Shown: positions 30,594 through 40,593, numbered from the stretch's first letter. The stretch is 64,000 nucleotides of DNA from an uncultured Bacteroides sp. (GCF_963666545.1 NZ_OY762899.1:1-64000); one strand, 5' to 3'. The notes: generated from the sequence alone by a model not told the origin. Program-made: numbers and translations.

Positions 30594-30681
30594 ATACTGC
30601 AAATATACAATACTAAAAGGCTTTTGTCAAGCCTCTTAGCAACAAATTTGTTTCTAAGAAGCGAATAAAATCGTGTTGTGC

Positions 30682-30712
30682 TTTGGTGTTTTAACAGAAT
30701 CTTCTACATTTG
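30682..30712 (+). promoter_or_regulatory. Promoter of the receiver-kinase gene
   Basis: TTTG (30682-30685), 19-bp spacer, TACATTTG (30705-30712). Followed at once by the inverted repeat AAATGTAC-CGA-GTACATTT (30715-30733), which would overlap the start site and may be an operator. Confidence 0.7.
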
Positions 30713-30754
30713 TAAAATGTACCGAGTACATTTAAAATAAATCTGAAAATAATC

Positions 30755-31876
30755 ATGAAAATAACTCCTTCAGAATATAAGATTCTTATTGTTGATGACG
30801 TGACGTCGAATGTATTGCTGCTAAAAGTGCTTCTTACTAACGAGAAATTTAATGTAATAACGGCTAGTGGCGGCTTGCAAGCTATCGATTTGGTGGATAA
30901 AGAACATCCTGATTTGATATTACTCGATGTGATGATGCCTGAAATGAACGGATTTGAGGTAGCTCATCATCTGAAGGAAAATCCTGAAACAGCTGAAATT
31001 CCTATAATTTTCTTGACCGCACTTAATAGTACGCCCGATGTGGTAAAAGGATTTCAAGTAGGAGGAAATGATTTTATTTCGAAACCCTTTAATAAGGAAG
31101 AGCTTATCATCCGCATCACTCACCAGATCTCTTTGGTGGCGGCCAATCGTATTATTCTAGCCCAGACAGAAGAGTTGCAGAAGACAATTATGGGGCGCGA
31201 CAAATTATATTCGGTTATCGCACATGATCTCCGTTCTCCGGTTGGTTCTATTAAGATGGTGCTGAATATGCTGATTCTAAACTTGCCGGCTGAGAAAATA
31301 GGTTCTGAAATGTACGATCTTTTAACCATGGCAAATCAGACTACTGAGGATGTATTTTCATTACTGGATAATCTTTTGAAGTGGACAAAAAGTCAGATTG
31401 GCCGGATGAAGGTGGTTTATCAAGATATTGATCTGGCTCATCTGGCTGAGGGGGTTGTAGAAATATTTGCGATGGTTGCTGCTGTGAAGAAAATAACTGT
31501 TCGAGGTGAAATACCTGAAAAGGTGCTTGTTTACGGAGATACTGATATGGTGAAAACCGTTATCCGGAATTTGTTGAGCAATGCCATTAAATTCAGTAAT
31601 GAGGGAGCAGAGATATTACTAACCGTAGAAACAAAGGATGATATGGCAGTGATTAGCGTGAAAGATCATGGTTGTGGCATTGACGAAGAAGGCCAAAAGA
31701 AACTACTGCATACTGATACGCATTTTAGTACTTTTGGCACAAACAATGAAGAAGGTTCCGGTCTTGGACTGTTTCTCTGTAAAGACTTCGCACAAAAGAA
31801 TGGCGGAGAACTTTGGTTTGTGTCTGCTAAGGGAGAAGGATCTACCTTCAGCTTCTCTGTTCCTTTGAAAAAATAA
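30755..31876 (+). CDS. Receiver-histidine kinase hybrid (REC at N-terminus)
   Basis: 373 residues, soluble. Receiver domain 1-120 with D14-D15, phospho-acceptor D58 (ILLDVMMPEMNG), T/A at LTAL and K110 in FISKPF. Then HisKA with H157 in VIAHDLRSPVGS, and a HATPase_c domain: N box NLLSNAIKF, G1 DHGCGIDEEG, G2 GSGLGLFLCKDFA, ending GEGSTFSFSVPL. No sensor or membrane segment, so input probably comes by phosphotransfer to the receiver. No partner regulator adjoins. Converges on addB with 12 bp between stops. Confidence 0.92.
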   Translation: MKITPSEYKILIVDDVTSNVLLLKVLLTNEKFNVITASGGLQAIDLVDKEHPDLILLDVMMPEMNGFEVAHHLKENPETAEIPIIFLTALNSTPDVVKGFQVGGNDFISKPFNKEELIIRITHQISLVAANRIILAQTEELQKTIMGRDKLYSVIAHDLRSPVGSIKMVLNMLILNLPAEKIGSEMYDLLTMANQTTEDVFSLLDNLLKWTKSQIGRMKVVYQDIDLAHLAEGVVEIFAMVAAVKKITVRGEIPEKVLVYGDTDMVKTVIRNLLSNAIKFSNEGAEILLTVETKDDMAVISVKDHGCGIDEEGQKKLLHTDTHFSTFGTNNEEGSGLGLFLCKDFAQKNGGELWFVSAKGEGSTFSFSVPLKK

Positions 31877-31888
31877 AATCTGCCATTA

Positions 31889-34750
31889 TCATCGGCGACA
31901 CATAGCCTTAAAGTCGCAATACTCGCACGTTTTCGTAAACTCCGTCTGCGTAAAGGCTTCTGCAGGATTGTATATCTCTTCAAGCAGATGTTGCAGACGT
32001 TCACGAAAATCATCTTCAAAGAAGGTGAAGTTGTTCACCGGAATCTTTGGCTTGCGTGGCTCGCCCATCTCGATAACCGGAGAATAGGTTTCCGCAGCAG
32101 CGCGATGGATATAGAGCAGGGAAGGGGCCACTTTTAATGGTTGCTGCTTACACATGATGGCAGCATACAGAAAAGTCTGGAAGATGTAGTTGGGCCGTCC
32201 GTCTGCCGGAGTGAAGAGTTGCTCTACATTCACCGGAGTTTTGGGGCTTCCGCCTGTTTTGTAATCTACTATGCGGAGGGTGTCATCTTTGCTATCTATC
32301 CTGTCTATGGTACCACCTATCTTGAGGGTGATGATCCCTTCGGAGGTCTGTATTTCTATTTTTTCTTCTACTTTCTTCTCCAGAGCAATCATCTCGAAAG
32401 GAGCATACTGCAAGTCGTTGCGCAGTAACTGACGCAGGTAAGAGACGATTACTTTGGAGTTTATCAGTTGGATTCCATTGTATTCGGGCTTTTCATCAGT
32501 AGATATATGGAAGAACGTTTCATTGAAAGCTCTGTCTACAAAGCTCTGCAACTTCACGTCGTTGTGTAGTATTTTCTCCAAATCTTCTTTGCGAATGAGT
32601 GGGCCAACCTGAGTCAGTGCCATGTATGCCAATTCTGCCGAACGGTGAAAGATGGTTCCGAATTTAGCAGAATCAATTTCGGCACTCACCTCATCCGGCG
32701 TTTTCAAACCGGCCACGTAGCGGTAGTAGAATTTTAGTCGGCAATCCAGATAGGTGTTGAGTGCGGATGGAGAGAAGGACGCTTTCGGGTTGTGCTGAAT
32801 ATTGTAATTATGATAAAGTACCTGCATAACGTCGGGCGTTTTCTCAATGCATATATCCACTCCGCTTTGGGGCGATTGCCCGGCTTCGAGAAACTCCCTA
32901 CTGATTTCGTGTGGCCACTCAATGAGGAACTGAAGCATGAAGCGCGACCACTCTCCGCGGTTTAATCCATCCGATGAAGTGTTGTACATCAAGGTGATGT
33001 TCTCAGCTCGCTGGATAAGTCGGTAGAAATAATAAGCATACACCGCGTTCTTATGCTCGATGGTAGTCATACCGAAAGCTTTGCGCAAGTTATAAGGAAC
33101 AAACGATGATTCGCCACCAGCTTTGGGTAGTTGTCCTTCGTTGAGTGACATTAAGATAAGGTTCTTAAAATCAAGATTACGAGTTTCCAGTACTCCCATC
33201 ACCTGCATGCCGATGGCCGGTTCACCGTGGAAGGGAATGTTGGCGGCAGAAAGCAACTTACCTAATAATCTTTTGAATGTATCCGTTTGTATCTGTAGGT
33301 CTCCGCTTTCAATGAGGTTGAGCAAGCGATTGACCATGGTGAAACTTTTGAAGAGGGACTCGCGATAGAGTTGATTGAAGATGTCGTCTTCTTGTTTTTC
33401 TTTCGCATATAGTGTGGCAACCTCTTTTAATAGGTCTGTGAGGTATTGGCAGATGCTAAGCAGGCCGTTACAAGGAGTGAAAAGGCGTCCCAGAAAATCG
33501 TCTTGTTTCAGTTCGGAAGGCAGAGGATAGAAGCGATTCTTACTGGTCAATTCCTTCTCCAATGGTTCGGCTTTCTTTGATAATTGTCGGGTGTAAGGAT
33601 GCTTTAGTACAGACAGGACCGACAGGTAAGCATACCGGCCTGTGTCTGCCCGATAACCGGATGTTTGTAGTTCCAGTAGCGCAGTGATAAAACTGTAGAC
33701 AGGTGTTTGTGCCAATGGAAATCCCATGGTGATGTTTACATTCTTCACTTCCGATGGAATAGAATGTAGCACAGGTAGCAACAATGATTCGTTGCAAAGC
33801 ACCACGGCGTTCTCTTTTTCATTTTCAGTAAGCGTGGAACGAACCCATTCCGGCAAGTAGCGCGCCTGTCCATTCTCGGTAGGCGAAGAGATAAAACGTA
33901 CTGTCTTTGGCTTACGCAAAGCATCAAACAATCCTTCCGGGAGTTCTGATGGGAAACGTTTCAGGTTGCGGTTGATAAACTCTCCGGCTTCGTGTTTATG
34001 CTCGGGCATACGAGTGTAGAAAACATCATAATCCCAGTAGAACATAGCCTTTCCTGCCTCCTGCAACAGATCAAAAAACTTCGTCTCTACTTTATTGAGT
34101 ACATTGAAGCCAACAAATACATATTTGTCATACTTCAATGCATCCACATCCAGTTGCTCGATGACTTTCCGATAGAGCATACCTTCGTAGGCTATGCCCT
34201 GTGTTTCAAGGTTTTTCCGATAACGAGAATAGATATCATTGAGCTTGTCCCAGAGAGAAATAAACTTCTCTTTCAGTTGCGTGCGGCGTTCGATGGAAAA
34301 GTTGAGGAAGAACTGTTGGATGGCTTCTTCTTGTTCTTCGTCGAGGAAGTCGTATCCGGACATAATGTTCTTCAAATCCTGCAAGTTGCTGAAGAGCTTG
34401 TGGGCATCTACCATATTCTTATCCACATCGTCGAAATCGCTGATAAGAAGTTCGCCCCAGAAATAAAATTCATCCAGAGACTCTTCGCTCTTTGTCTCTT
34501 CACGAAACACTTTGTAGAGCTCGCACACCAAGCGGATAGGGTCACCCGATTTTAGTGTAGAGAGCTGTTGAAAGAGCTCACTGATGCTGACGTAGGCCGG
34601 AGACCAGATTGGGTCGGTGGATTCATCGGCCAGGTAGTCGCTGAAGAACAGACTGGCACGTTTATTTGGGAATACGATAGCTACACGAGATAAGTCGCTG
34701 CCTGTTTTGGCATATATATCTTTGGCTACTAATTGCAGAAATGTTTCCAT
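31889..34750 (-). CDS. AddB-like PD-(D/E)xK nuclease
   Basis: 953 residues. N-terminal inactive-helicase-like part begins with FLQLVAKDIYAK and SRVAIVFPNKRASLFFSDYL. The C-terminal RecB-type nuclease has catalytic D and K in LRIVDYKTGG. An iron-sulfur cluster is indicated by one cysteine in YLDCRLKFYYRYV and three in the last 12 residues (C942, C945, C951), the AddB arrangement. It works with the upstream helicase as a double-strand-end processing complex; 23 bp separate the genes. Confidence 0.88.
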   Translation of the reverse strand: METFLQLVAKDIYAKTGSDLSRVAIVFPNKRASLFFSDYLADESTDPIWSPAYVSISELFQQLSTLKSGDPIRLVCELYKVFREETKSEESLDEFYFWGELLISDFDDVDKNMVDAHKLFSNLQDLKNIMSGYDFLDEEQEEAIQQFFLNFSIERRTQLKEKFISLWDKLNDIYSRYRKNLETQGIAYEGMLYRKVIEQLDVDALKYDKYVFVGFNVLNKVETKFFDLLQEAGKAMFYWDYDVFYTRMPEHKHEAGEFINRNLKRFPSELPEGLFDALRKPKTVRFISSPTENGQARYLPEWVRSTLTENEKENAVVLCNESLLLPVLHSIPSEVKNVNITMGFPLAQTPVYSFITALLELQTSGYRADTGRYAYLSVLSVLKHPYTRQLSKKAEPLEKELTSKNRFYPLPSELKQDDFLGRLFTPCNGLLSICQYLTDLLKEVATLYAKEKQEDDIFNQLYRESLFKSFTMVNRLLNLIESGDLQIQTDTFKRLLGKLLSAANIPFHGEPAIGMQVMGVLETRNLDFKNLILMSLNEGQLPKAGGESSFVPYNLRKAFGMTTIEHKNAVYAYYFYRLIQRAENITLMYNTSSDGLNRGEWSRFMLQFLIEWPHEISREFLEAGQSPQSGVDICIEKTPDVMQVLYHNYNIQHNPKASFSPSALNTYLDCRLKFYYRYVAGLKTPDEVSAEIDSAKFGTIFHRSAELAYMALTQVGPLIRKEDLEKILHNDVKLQSFVDRAFNETFFHISTDEKPEYNGIQLINSKVIVSYLRQLLRNDLQYAPFEMIALEKKVEEKIEIQTSEGIITLKIGGTIDRIDSKDDTLRIVDYKTGGSPKTPVNVEQLFTPADGRPNYIFQTFLYAAIMCKQQPLKVAPSLLYIHRAAAETYSPVIEMGEPRKPKIPVNNFTFFEDDFRERLQHLLEEIYNPAEAFTQTEFTKTCEYCDFKAMCRR

Positions 34751-34773
34751 GATTTATGTTGGGGCTGAATAGA

Positions 34774-37700
34774 TTAATTATTGGCAGGTTGAATGCGTTC
34801 TATCACATCTTCTTCTACATACCATAGGTATCCCGAAATGTGAGTGTATTTCATTTTTGCGAGCAAGGACATGTATCCTTGTACCTGCTTGTTATATTTC
34901 TTATTTTGTTTACCGAATTTGAAATCCACTACCACGACTTCTTCGTTCTTCATCATCACGCGGTCCGGACGACGGGTTTGTAATATTCCTTTCTCCTTAT
35001 ATATAATGGCACATTCGTTGAATAACCTCCACTCACCGGAATACCAGTTGCGTATTTGCGGTTGCGTAAAAGCTTTCAGGGTAAGGCGACGTATTTCTTC
35101 TTCCGTTTCATGACTCCCGATGATACCTTCGAATACCAGCCGTTCTATGGCTACTTCGATGTCCGCCTCGGTTTCGATGGCAGAGAACAATGTATGCAAT
35201 AGCTTTCCGTGATCAATAAATCGACTTTCAGATTCCTCCTCGTCAATACCTTTTATAAAGTCCGCCGAACGGTTGGACTGTCTAAACTCAATATCGTGTC
35301 GCATTGACTCCATCATCACAGGGCGTTTCTCTGGTCTTTGAAGTAATTTATTGGTTTCCTTATTCGCTTTTTCTTCTTCAGAGGGGCAGAGTTCTCCATA
35401 TTCGTACGGTGTTTCCTCATCCCATTCGGTGTCACTCTGGGCGGCAACTTGCGGAAGGGTATTTAGCAGGAGGTCGGATATGGTTCCTCGTTGTCCCTTT
35501 TTAGACCATACAATCAGATTCTTTCCGGCACGTGTAAAGGCAACATAGAGCAGATTTAAGTTATCTACCCATAGTTGCAATCTTTCCTGCAAGTAATCAT
35601 CCTTATACACCGACTCTGCCATTTGAGATGAATAATTGATCGGCACAATATCAAGTCCGTCGAAAGGAGCGGTGGTAGGAACACACCACACCAACTGGTT
35701 GTTTGTTTCGTTCTCCAACTTCCAATCACAAAAAGGCAGTAGCACCGTGTGAAACTCCAATCCTTTCGATTTGTGGATAGAGAAAATACGGATACCGTCA
35801 ATCTCACCGCTGGGAATGGTTTTGCTGCACAACGTCTCTTCCCAGAAACGAATAAATGCATCCGTGTCCGAAGAGTTGCTTTGTACATAATCCGTCACGG
35901 CATCAAAAAAGGCAAATAGATAAGCGTCTTGCTGCGTGATTCGGTTCATTTCGAAGATGCTGAATAGCTCTTCCAATACTTCGTATAAAGGCATAAGGTG
36001 TAAGACATCCTTCATCTCAATAAACGTTTGCGGTAGAAATTCTTTCGCATCGTGAAGCAATATCGTATTGATGTCAGTCTCTTTTTTAACTATCTCCGTT
36101 TGATAGCTCACAGCCAATTGGGCAGCAGCTATTTTATTTTCAGGATTTGAAAGATAACGCAGAGCATCTATCATCATGCAGATGGAGAGCGATGCATCGA
36201 GACGGAATGCCTCGTCGGAAACCACCTTGCATTGCAGCTCTTTATCGAAATAGTCGGCTATTTGAGGAATGTTTTTATTCTTACGTACCAAGATGGCAAT
36301 ATTGTTTATACGGATACCGCTACTCAACAATCGTTCTACCTCTTCGCCCAAACTGATGAGCGTTTGCTCTGTGTAGTTATGTTCTTCGTCGGGTTCAAGG
36401 AAAGATACTTTGATATAACCTTTATCCTCTTTGCGAGGCGATTCTTGTTCCACGTCAGCGTATGCCCGTTGCAGAGCTTCACAGTCGGTGTTCAATTGCG
36501 ACTTATAGATTTCATTCAGATAGTCTACTGCGGCCTTGAAGATGCGGTTGTTAAAGCGTATGATATTCGTCTCGCTTCGTCGATTAGTCTTCAGGGTTTC
36601 CTCACGGATGGGGAAAGGTCCGATATGCTCGTTTAATCCGTTCAGTATGCCCCAATCACCATTTCGCCAACGGTAGATAGACTGCTTCACATCGCCTACA
36701 ATGAGGCTATCCGCTCCTTGCGATAAACCTTCTAGCAGTAATAGTTTAAAGTTGTTCCACTGCATGCGACTGGTATCCTGAAACTCATCTATCATCACAT
36801 TGCGAATATTAGTTCCTATCTTCTCGAATACGAAAGAGGAATCACCATCTTTCACCAATCGATGAAGCAAAGCATTGGTATCCGACAGGAGAAAACGATT
36901 GTTCTCTCTGTTCAGTTCGCGAACTTCCTCGTCGATGCCGGCTAGTAGCTGCACTTTGTTGAGGTGTTGCATGGATAAGCGGCAACTGTTCACTATCCCA
37001 TTATTACGAGTGCGGAACTCTTCGGCATCTTTTAGCAAAGGTATCAGGCTTGACGAAGCCAACGAAAGAATGTCGCCATAGCGAGGCGAAGTCTTTGCTG
37101 CCCAGTTTTTTTCATCCTCAATGCACTTCTCTACAGTGGCATTACGGATGTCGTCGCCCAAGATACCATTGTTCAGTTTGCGAAAGTAACTGCCTATTCC
37201 TCTTGAACCACCTTTCAGGTCATCAGCATTGAGGGCGTGTCCATCCAATTCCCCTTCAAACTGATCGTAGAAACTTTTCATCTGTTCCAAAGCCTCTTTC
37301 AACATTTCATCCAATTGGCGGCGATAATCCTTAATGGTATTTGGGTTCTTAAGTCGTTGCCGAAGTCCTTCTCCTTTTTCAATATACCCCTCATCGAAAA
37401 TGTTTCTTCCAAAGCTTTTCACTTCGTCGGCAACGTTCCATCGCTTGTCGTCTGCTATTCGTTCGTTGATATAATCGAGTAACCAGGCAAGCATAGGAGA
37501 GGTGGGTCCAAGCTTTTCTATCATCGAATCGACGGCATTACTCAGCACTTCAGCATTGTTTAACTCTATATTCAGGTTGGGGCTTAGTTCCAGTTCGCGA
37601 GCAAGGTTACGCATTACCGACTGAAAGAAAGAGTCGATTGTCTCTACGCGAAAGCGACTGTAATCGTGCAACATGTAGTTGAGTGCTTTTCCGGCAGCTT

Positions 37701-37959
37701 CGCTGACTTCCTCTTCCGTTTTATTCGTTTCGCTGCATATCCTTAACAAATAAGCGTTAGATCCTTCGTCTTTCGTCCATATTCCATATAGTTGGCTGAG
37801 GATACGTTCTTTCATTTCCGCTGTGGCCTTATTGGTGAATGTCACAGCTAGTATTTGGCGGTAAGCCATGGGATTGAGAATGAGTAACTTAATGTATTCC
37901 ACGGCCAAGGTAAATGTTTTACCTGAGCCGGCAGATGCTTTGTAGACAAGGAGTTCCAT
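34774..37959 (-). CDS. AddA/RecB-like UvrD helicase-nuclease
   Basis: 1061 residues. Superfamily 1A helicase: Walker A ASAGSGKT (8-15), TFTNKATAEMKERI (motif Ia), motif II MIDEFQDTSRMQW, motif III VGDVKQSIYRWR, motif V IFSIHKSKGLEF, motif VI LYVAFTRAGKNL. The C-terminus carries a RecB-type nuclease (VVVVDFKFGKQNKKYNKQVQGYM). Forms the AddAB-type end-resection complex with the downstream gene. First gene of the pair. Confidence 0.9.
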   Translation of the reverse strand: MELLVYKASAGSGKTFTLAVEYIKLLILNPMAYRQILAVTFTNKATAEMKERILSQLYGIWTKDEGSNAYLLRICSETNKTEEEVSEAAGKALNYMLHDYSRFRVETIDSFFQSVMRNLARELELSPNLNIELNNAEVLSNAVDSMIEKLGPTSPMLAWLLDYINERIADDKRWNVADEVKSFGRNIFDEGYIEKGEGLRQRLKNPNTIKDYRRQLDEMLKEALEQMKSFYDQFEGELDGHALNADDLKGGSRGIGSYFRKLNNGILGDDIRNATVEKCIEDEKNWAAKTSPRYGDILSLASSSLIPLLKDAEEFRTRNNGIVNSCRLSMQHLNKVQLLAGIDEEVRELNRENNRFLLSDTNALLHRLVKDGDSSFVFEKIGTNIRNVMIDEFQDTSRMQWNNFKLLLLEGLSQGADSLIVGDVKQSIYRWRNGDWGILNGLNEHIGPFPIREETLKTNRRSETNIIRFNNRIFKAAVDYLNEIYKSQLNTDCEALQRAYADVEQESPRKEDKGYIKVSFLEPDEEHNYTEQTLISLGEEVERLLSSGIRINNIAILVRKNKNIPQIADYFDKELQCKVVSDEAFRLDASLSICMMIDALRYLSNPENKIAAAQLAVSYQTEIVKKETDINTILLHDAKEFLPQTFIEMKDVLHLMPLYEVLEELFSIFEMNRITQQDAYLFAFFDAVTDYVQSNSSDTDAFIRFWEETLCSKTIPSGEIDGIRIFSIHKSKGLEFHTVLLPFCDWKLENETNNQLVWCVPTTAPFDGLDIVPINYSSQMAESVYKDDYLQERLQLWVDNLNLLYVAFTRAGKNLIVWSKKGQRGTISDLLLNTLPQVAAQSDTEWDEETPYEYGELCPSEEEKANKETNKLLQRPEKRPVMMESMRHDIEFRQSNRSADFIKGIDEEESESRFIDHGKLLHTLFSAIETEADIEVAIERLVFEGIIGSHETEEEIRRLTLKAFTQPQIRNWYSGEWRLFNECAIIYKEKGILQTRRPDRVMMKNEEVVVVDFKFGKQNKKYNKQVQGYMSLLAKMKYTHISGYLWYVEEDVIERIQPANN

Positions 37960-38325
37960 GTGTTATTCGAATCAGTAGTGAGTGTTATTAAAAACTTATT
38001 ATTGCAAATGTACAAGATTATATCAAATGATTGGTATGCTTTGGCACATTTGATCGTTTTCTTATCCTTCGTTGGTGGCTGATGAAAATCGTGATTGGGA
38101 GGCTTTGAGAGATAGGCAAAAAAAAAGGAGTCACGCCTGACTCCAACCTTTGTTAACCTTAAATCTAATACTATGAAAAACACACTGCAAATATACGGAC
38201 TTTTTTGATATCTGCAAGAGCTGTGTGCAGAAATATGTGTTTTATAACATAGATTAATAATTCTTGTTTTCAAATCTATTTTTATTAAGGAAAAAAGAAC
38301 TTATTGCCTTTTCATGCAACTTTTT
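37960..38325. other. 366-bp gap upstream of the helicase gene with a candidate small RNA
   Basis: Contains a minus-strand promoter (TTG at 38214-38216, 18-bp spacer, TATATTTG at 38188-38195) and a terminator (38118-38144). The rest (37960-38117) is the leader of the helicase gene; 38217-38325 holds nothing identifiable. Confidence 0.55.
38118..38181 (-). ncRNA. Candidate small RNA of about 65 nt
   Basis: Predicted start near 38181 from the -33/-7 boxes at 38214-38216 and 38188-38195; ends in the hairpin GGAGTCA-ggcg-TGACTCC with a U-run (A-tract 38118-38126 on the plus strand). No ORF inside on that strand. Alternatively the hairpin simply terminates the YhcH gene transcript, 180 nt beyond its stop. 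Confidence 0.45.
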
Positions 38326-38946
38326 TTAAGGTAAATACTCTATTTTGGCTACGATGAGTCTCACTACTTCTTCTTTTTCTGCCTTTACCATAGCTTGGTG
38401 ATAGTCGTTAGGGAAGAATAAGAAGAAAAAATCAGGTTTTGAATCTACGTATTTTATCTTTTTTGCCTGATAATGAATCACATCCGGCTTATAATCAGTT
38501 ATAGGTGTAGCATCTTTGACTTTAACTAGTCCGAAGCGTTCGGTTCCTTTGGCCACATACTGCAAGTCAATGTACTGACGGTGAGATTCTACTTTACTCT
38601 TGCTTGCATCACGCGTCTGGCTATCGGATACTTTAATGAAACAACGTTTCCCATCTATTTCGTAGGTTCCTTGTGGCAGGGTGAGCAGATCGTTCTCGCC
38701 CAACCAACGAAACATTTTATCCCACAATTCTTTGTTCTTCTGATACTGAGTGGCAAACTCAATACAGTTGGTTGCTTTGTATGGCACGGCTTTGAATCCG
38801 TTAGACCATTCTCCTTTATGGCACCATTGGCATGCTTTTTTCTTGCTCCACGGAGTGTTTTCTGCCTGAACATTTGATAAGAAAGCGCAGAAAACGGAGA
38901 CTAAAGCGGCACATAGTATGCGGCTTAAGAAAGATTTGTTTTTCAT
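38326..38946 (-). CDS. YhcH/YjgK/YiaL (DUF386) family protein, secreted
   Basis: 206 residues. Signal peptide (SNVQAE) then a linker with cysteines (KKACQWCHKGEWSNG) and a DUF386 cupin-like domain with the metal-binding set ESHRQYIDLQYV ... and the late His in FPNDYHQAMV. Family members are linked to sialic acid and other sugar metabolism. A secreted version is unusual outside Bacteroidetes. Possible minus-strand -7 box TACATTTG at 38988-38995. Confidence 0.88.
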   Translation of the reverse strand: MKNKSFLSRILCAALVSVFCAFLSNVQAENTPWSKKKACQWCHKGEWSNGFKAVPYKATNCIEFATQYQKNKELWDKMFRWLGENDLLTLPQGTYEIDGKRCFIKVSDSQTRDASKSKVESHRQYIDLQYVAKGTERFGLVKVKDATPITDYKPDVIHYQAKKIKYVDSKPDFFFLFFPNDYHQAMVKAEKEEVVRLIVAKIEYLP

Positions 38947-39000
38947 CTTGCGAGGTTTTTTTATTCTAAAATACTATTTTCATGCTACAAATGTAGAGAG

Positions 39001-40449
39001 TTATTTCTTTTCTTTCTCAGATATGAGCAACAGTTTGTCACCAACTTGCAATTTTAGGCTACCGTTAGGTATCAGAAACTCATCTCCACGTTTGACTATC
39101 ATGACCAGTGTGCCATGTGGCAGGTTCATGTCTTTCAGGTTTTCAGCTTCCTCAAGCATCTCGGAGGTGACAGTCATATCCGAAAGTTTGGAATCGATGT
39201 CTTCAGGTAACTCTACGCCAAATTCATTACCCACTTTTTCGAGCGGAGAGGAAAGGTGTAACAGACGCGCTACATAGGAGACTGTTGTACCCTGCAAAAC
39301 CAATGATATGATCGTGATAAAAAAGACAATGTTGAAAATCATGTTGGAACCTTCTACATTTGCCACTACAGGGTATGTGGCAAAAATAATGGGAACAGCT
39401 CCGCGCAATCCTACCCACGAAACAAATAGGCGAGATTTGAATTTCATTTTTCTAAAAGGGAGCAAGCTTATAAACACGCTAAGTGGGCGGCCGACAACGA
39501 TCATAAACAGGCCGATTAACGTGGCTATAACAGCGACTTGTAGCATCTCGTGAGGGTTGACCAGCAGTCCAAGTGTAAGGAACATGATGATTTGGAACAA
39601 CCAAGTGAGCCCGTCCATAAAGGTAGAGATTTCTTTTCGATAAGGGATTTTGTTATTTCCTACCAGCATTCCTGCAATGTACACTGCCAAATAACCATTT
39701 CCATTAAGACGATCTGTAATGGCAAAGGTGAAAAAGACAAAGGCTAGTAGTAAAATGGGGTAAAGTGATTGATTGTCGATATTTATTTTATTCAGAAAAA
39801 GGATGATAAGTTTGCCAAGCAGATATCCTACCACACCACCTACTATGAACTGAATGGCAAAACTCCCTAATATTTCGCCGACACCCATGCCACCCAATTG
39901 AATAAACTGAATGAGAACAATAGTGAGCATATAAGCCATAGGGTCGTTACTCCCACTTTCCATTTCTAGCATGGGGCGGAGGTTATGTTTCAGATTCATC
40001 TTTTGCGAACGAAGTATGGCGAACACAGAAGCGGAATCTGTAGACGACATAGTAGCAGCCAATAATAAAGAGGTGGTAAGCGGAAAATAGATGTTAGTGA
40101 AACTCATACCGGAGAGTGCCCAGATGAATAATCCGGTGAATAAGGTAGTGAGTAGTACTCCAACGGTGGAAAGGACGATGCCATGGGGAAGGATTGGGCG
40201 TATTTCGGAAAATTTAGTGTCCATGCCACCCGAAAAAAGAATGATGCTTAGAGCAATCATACCAATAGACTGTGCTTCTTTGGCATTGTGAAATTGTAGT
40301 CCCAGTCCATCGCTTCCGAAGATCATACCTACTACAAGAAATAAGAGAAGGGCGGGTACTCCAAATCGGTATCCGGTCTTTCCAAAAATGATGCTAACGA
40401 TTAATAAAATCGAACCAATGAGTAACATGTTTTCTGTAGAAAAAAGCAT
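39001..40449 (-). CDS. K+/H+ (CPA1-type) antiporter with TrkA-C domain
   Basis: 482 residues, about 12 transmembrane helices of the Na+/H+ exchanger fold (SMSSTDSASVFAILRSQ and SGSNDPMAYMLTIVLIQ with the conserved acidic pair region) and a C-terminal RCK_C/TrkA-C domain (LPHGTLVMIVKRGDEFLIPNG, LQVGDKLLLISEKE). This architecture is the NhaP2/CvrA-type potassium/proton antiporter, regulated through its cytoplasmic domain. Confidence 0.92.
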   Translation of the reverse strand: MLFSTENMLLIGSILLIVSIIFGKTGYRFGVPALLLFLVVGMIFGSDGLGLQFHNAKEAQSIGMIALSIILFSGGMDTKFSEIRPILPHGIVLSTVGVLLTTLFTGLFIWALSGMSFTNIYFPLTTSLLLAATMSSTDSASVFAILRSQKMNLKHNLRPMLEMESGSNDPMAYMLTIVLIQFIQLGGMGVGEILGSFAIQFIVGGVVGYLLGKLIILFLNKINIDNQSLYPILLLAFVFFTFAITDRLNGNGYLAVYIAGMLVGNNKIPYRKEISTFMDGLTWLFQIIMFLTLGLLVNPHEMLQVAVIATLIGLFMIVVGRPLSVFISLLPFRKMKFKSRLFVSWVGLRGAVPIIFATYPVVANVEGSNMIFNIVFFITIISLVLQGTTVSYVARLLHLSSPLEKVGNEFGVELPEDIDSKLSDMTVTSEMLEEAENLKDMNLPHGTLVMIVKRGDEFLIPNGSLKLQVGDKLLLISEKEKK

Positions 40450-40585
40450 AGGCTGTCAATAAAAGTTGAGTTTATTATTTGATGTTTTTTCGTCACTGCG
40501 CTAAGTTACTCATTTTTCACAAAATAAAAAAGTGCGTTTGGCACCCATTTTCTTATAAAATTGCCGCTGAATGGCTTTAAAGTAT

Positions 40586-40593
40586 TATTTTTG
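40586..40593 (+). promoter_or_regulatory. -7 box of the uracil permease gene
   Basis: TATTTTTG about 30 bp before the start codon; TTG lies 22 bp upstream (40561-40563), a little further than usual. Confidence 0.45.

Larger units (their letters stand above)
30097..30754. other. 658-bp gap with palindrome array, candidate small transcript and promoter
   Basis: Contents in order: palindrome array 30272-30346; terminator hairpin 30394-30428; a candidate minus-strand small transcript 30391-30593 carrying a 21-codon ORF; the promoter of the receiver-kinase gene 30682-30712 and an inverted repeat 30715-30733. No other gene seen. Confidence 0.6.

Noticed and set aside
38170..38208. Short plus-strand ORF beginning ATGAAAAACAC
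   Set aside because: Only about a dozen codons, overlapping the opposite-strand promoter; no evidence beyond the start codon.
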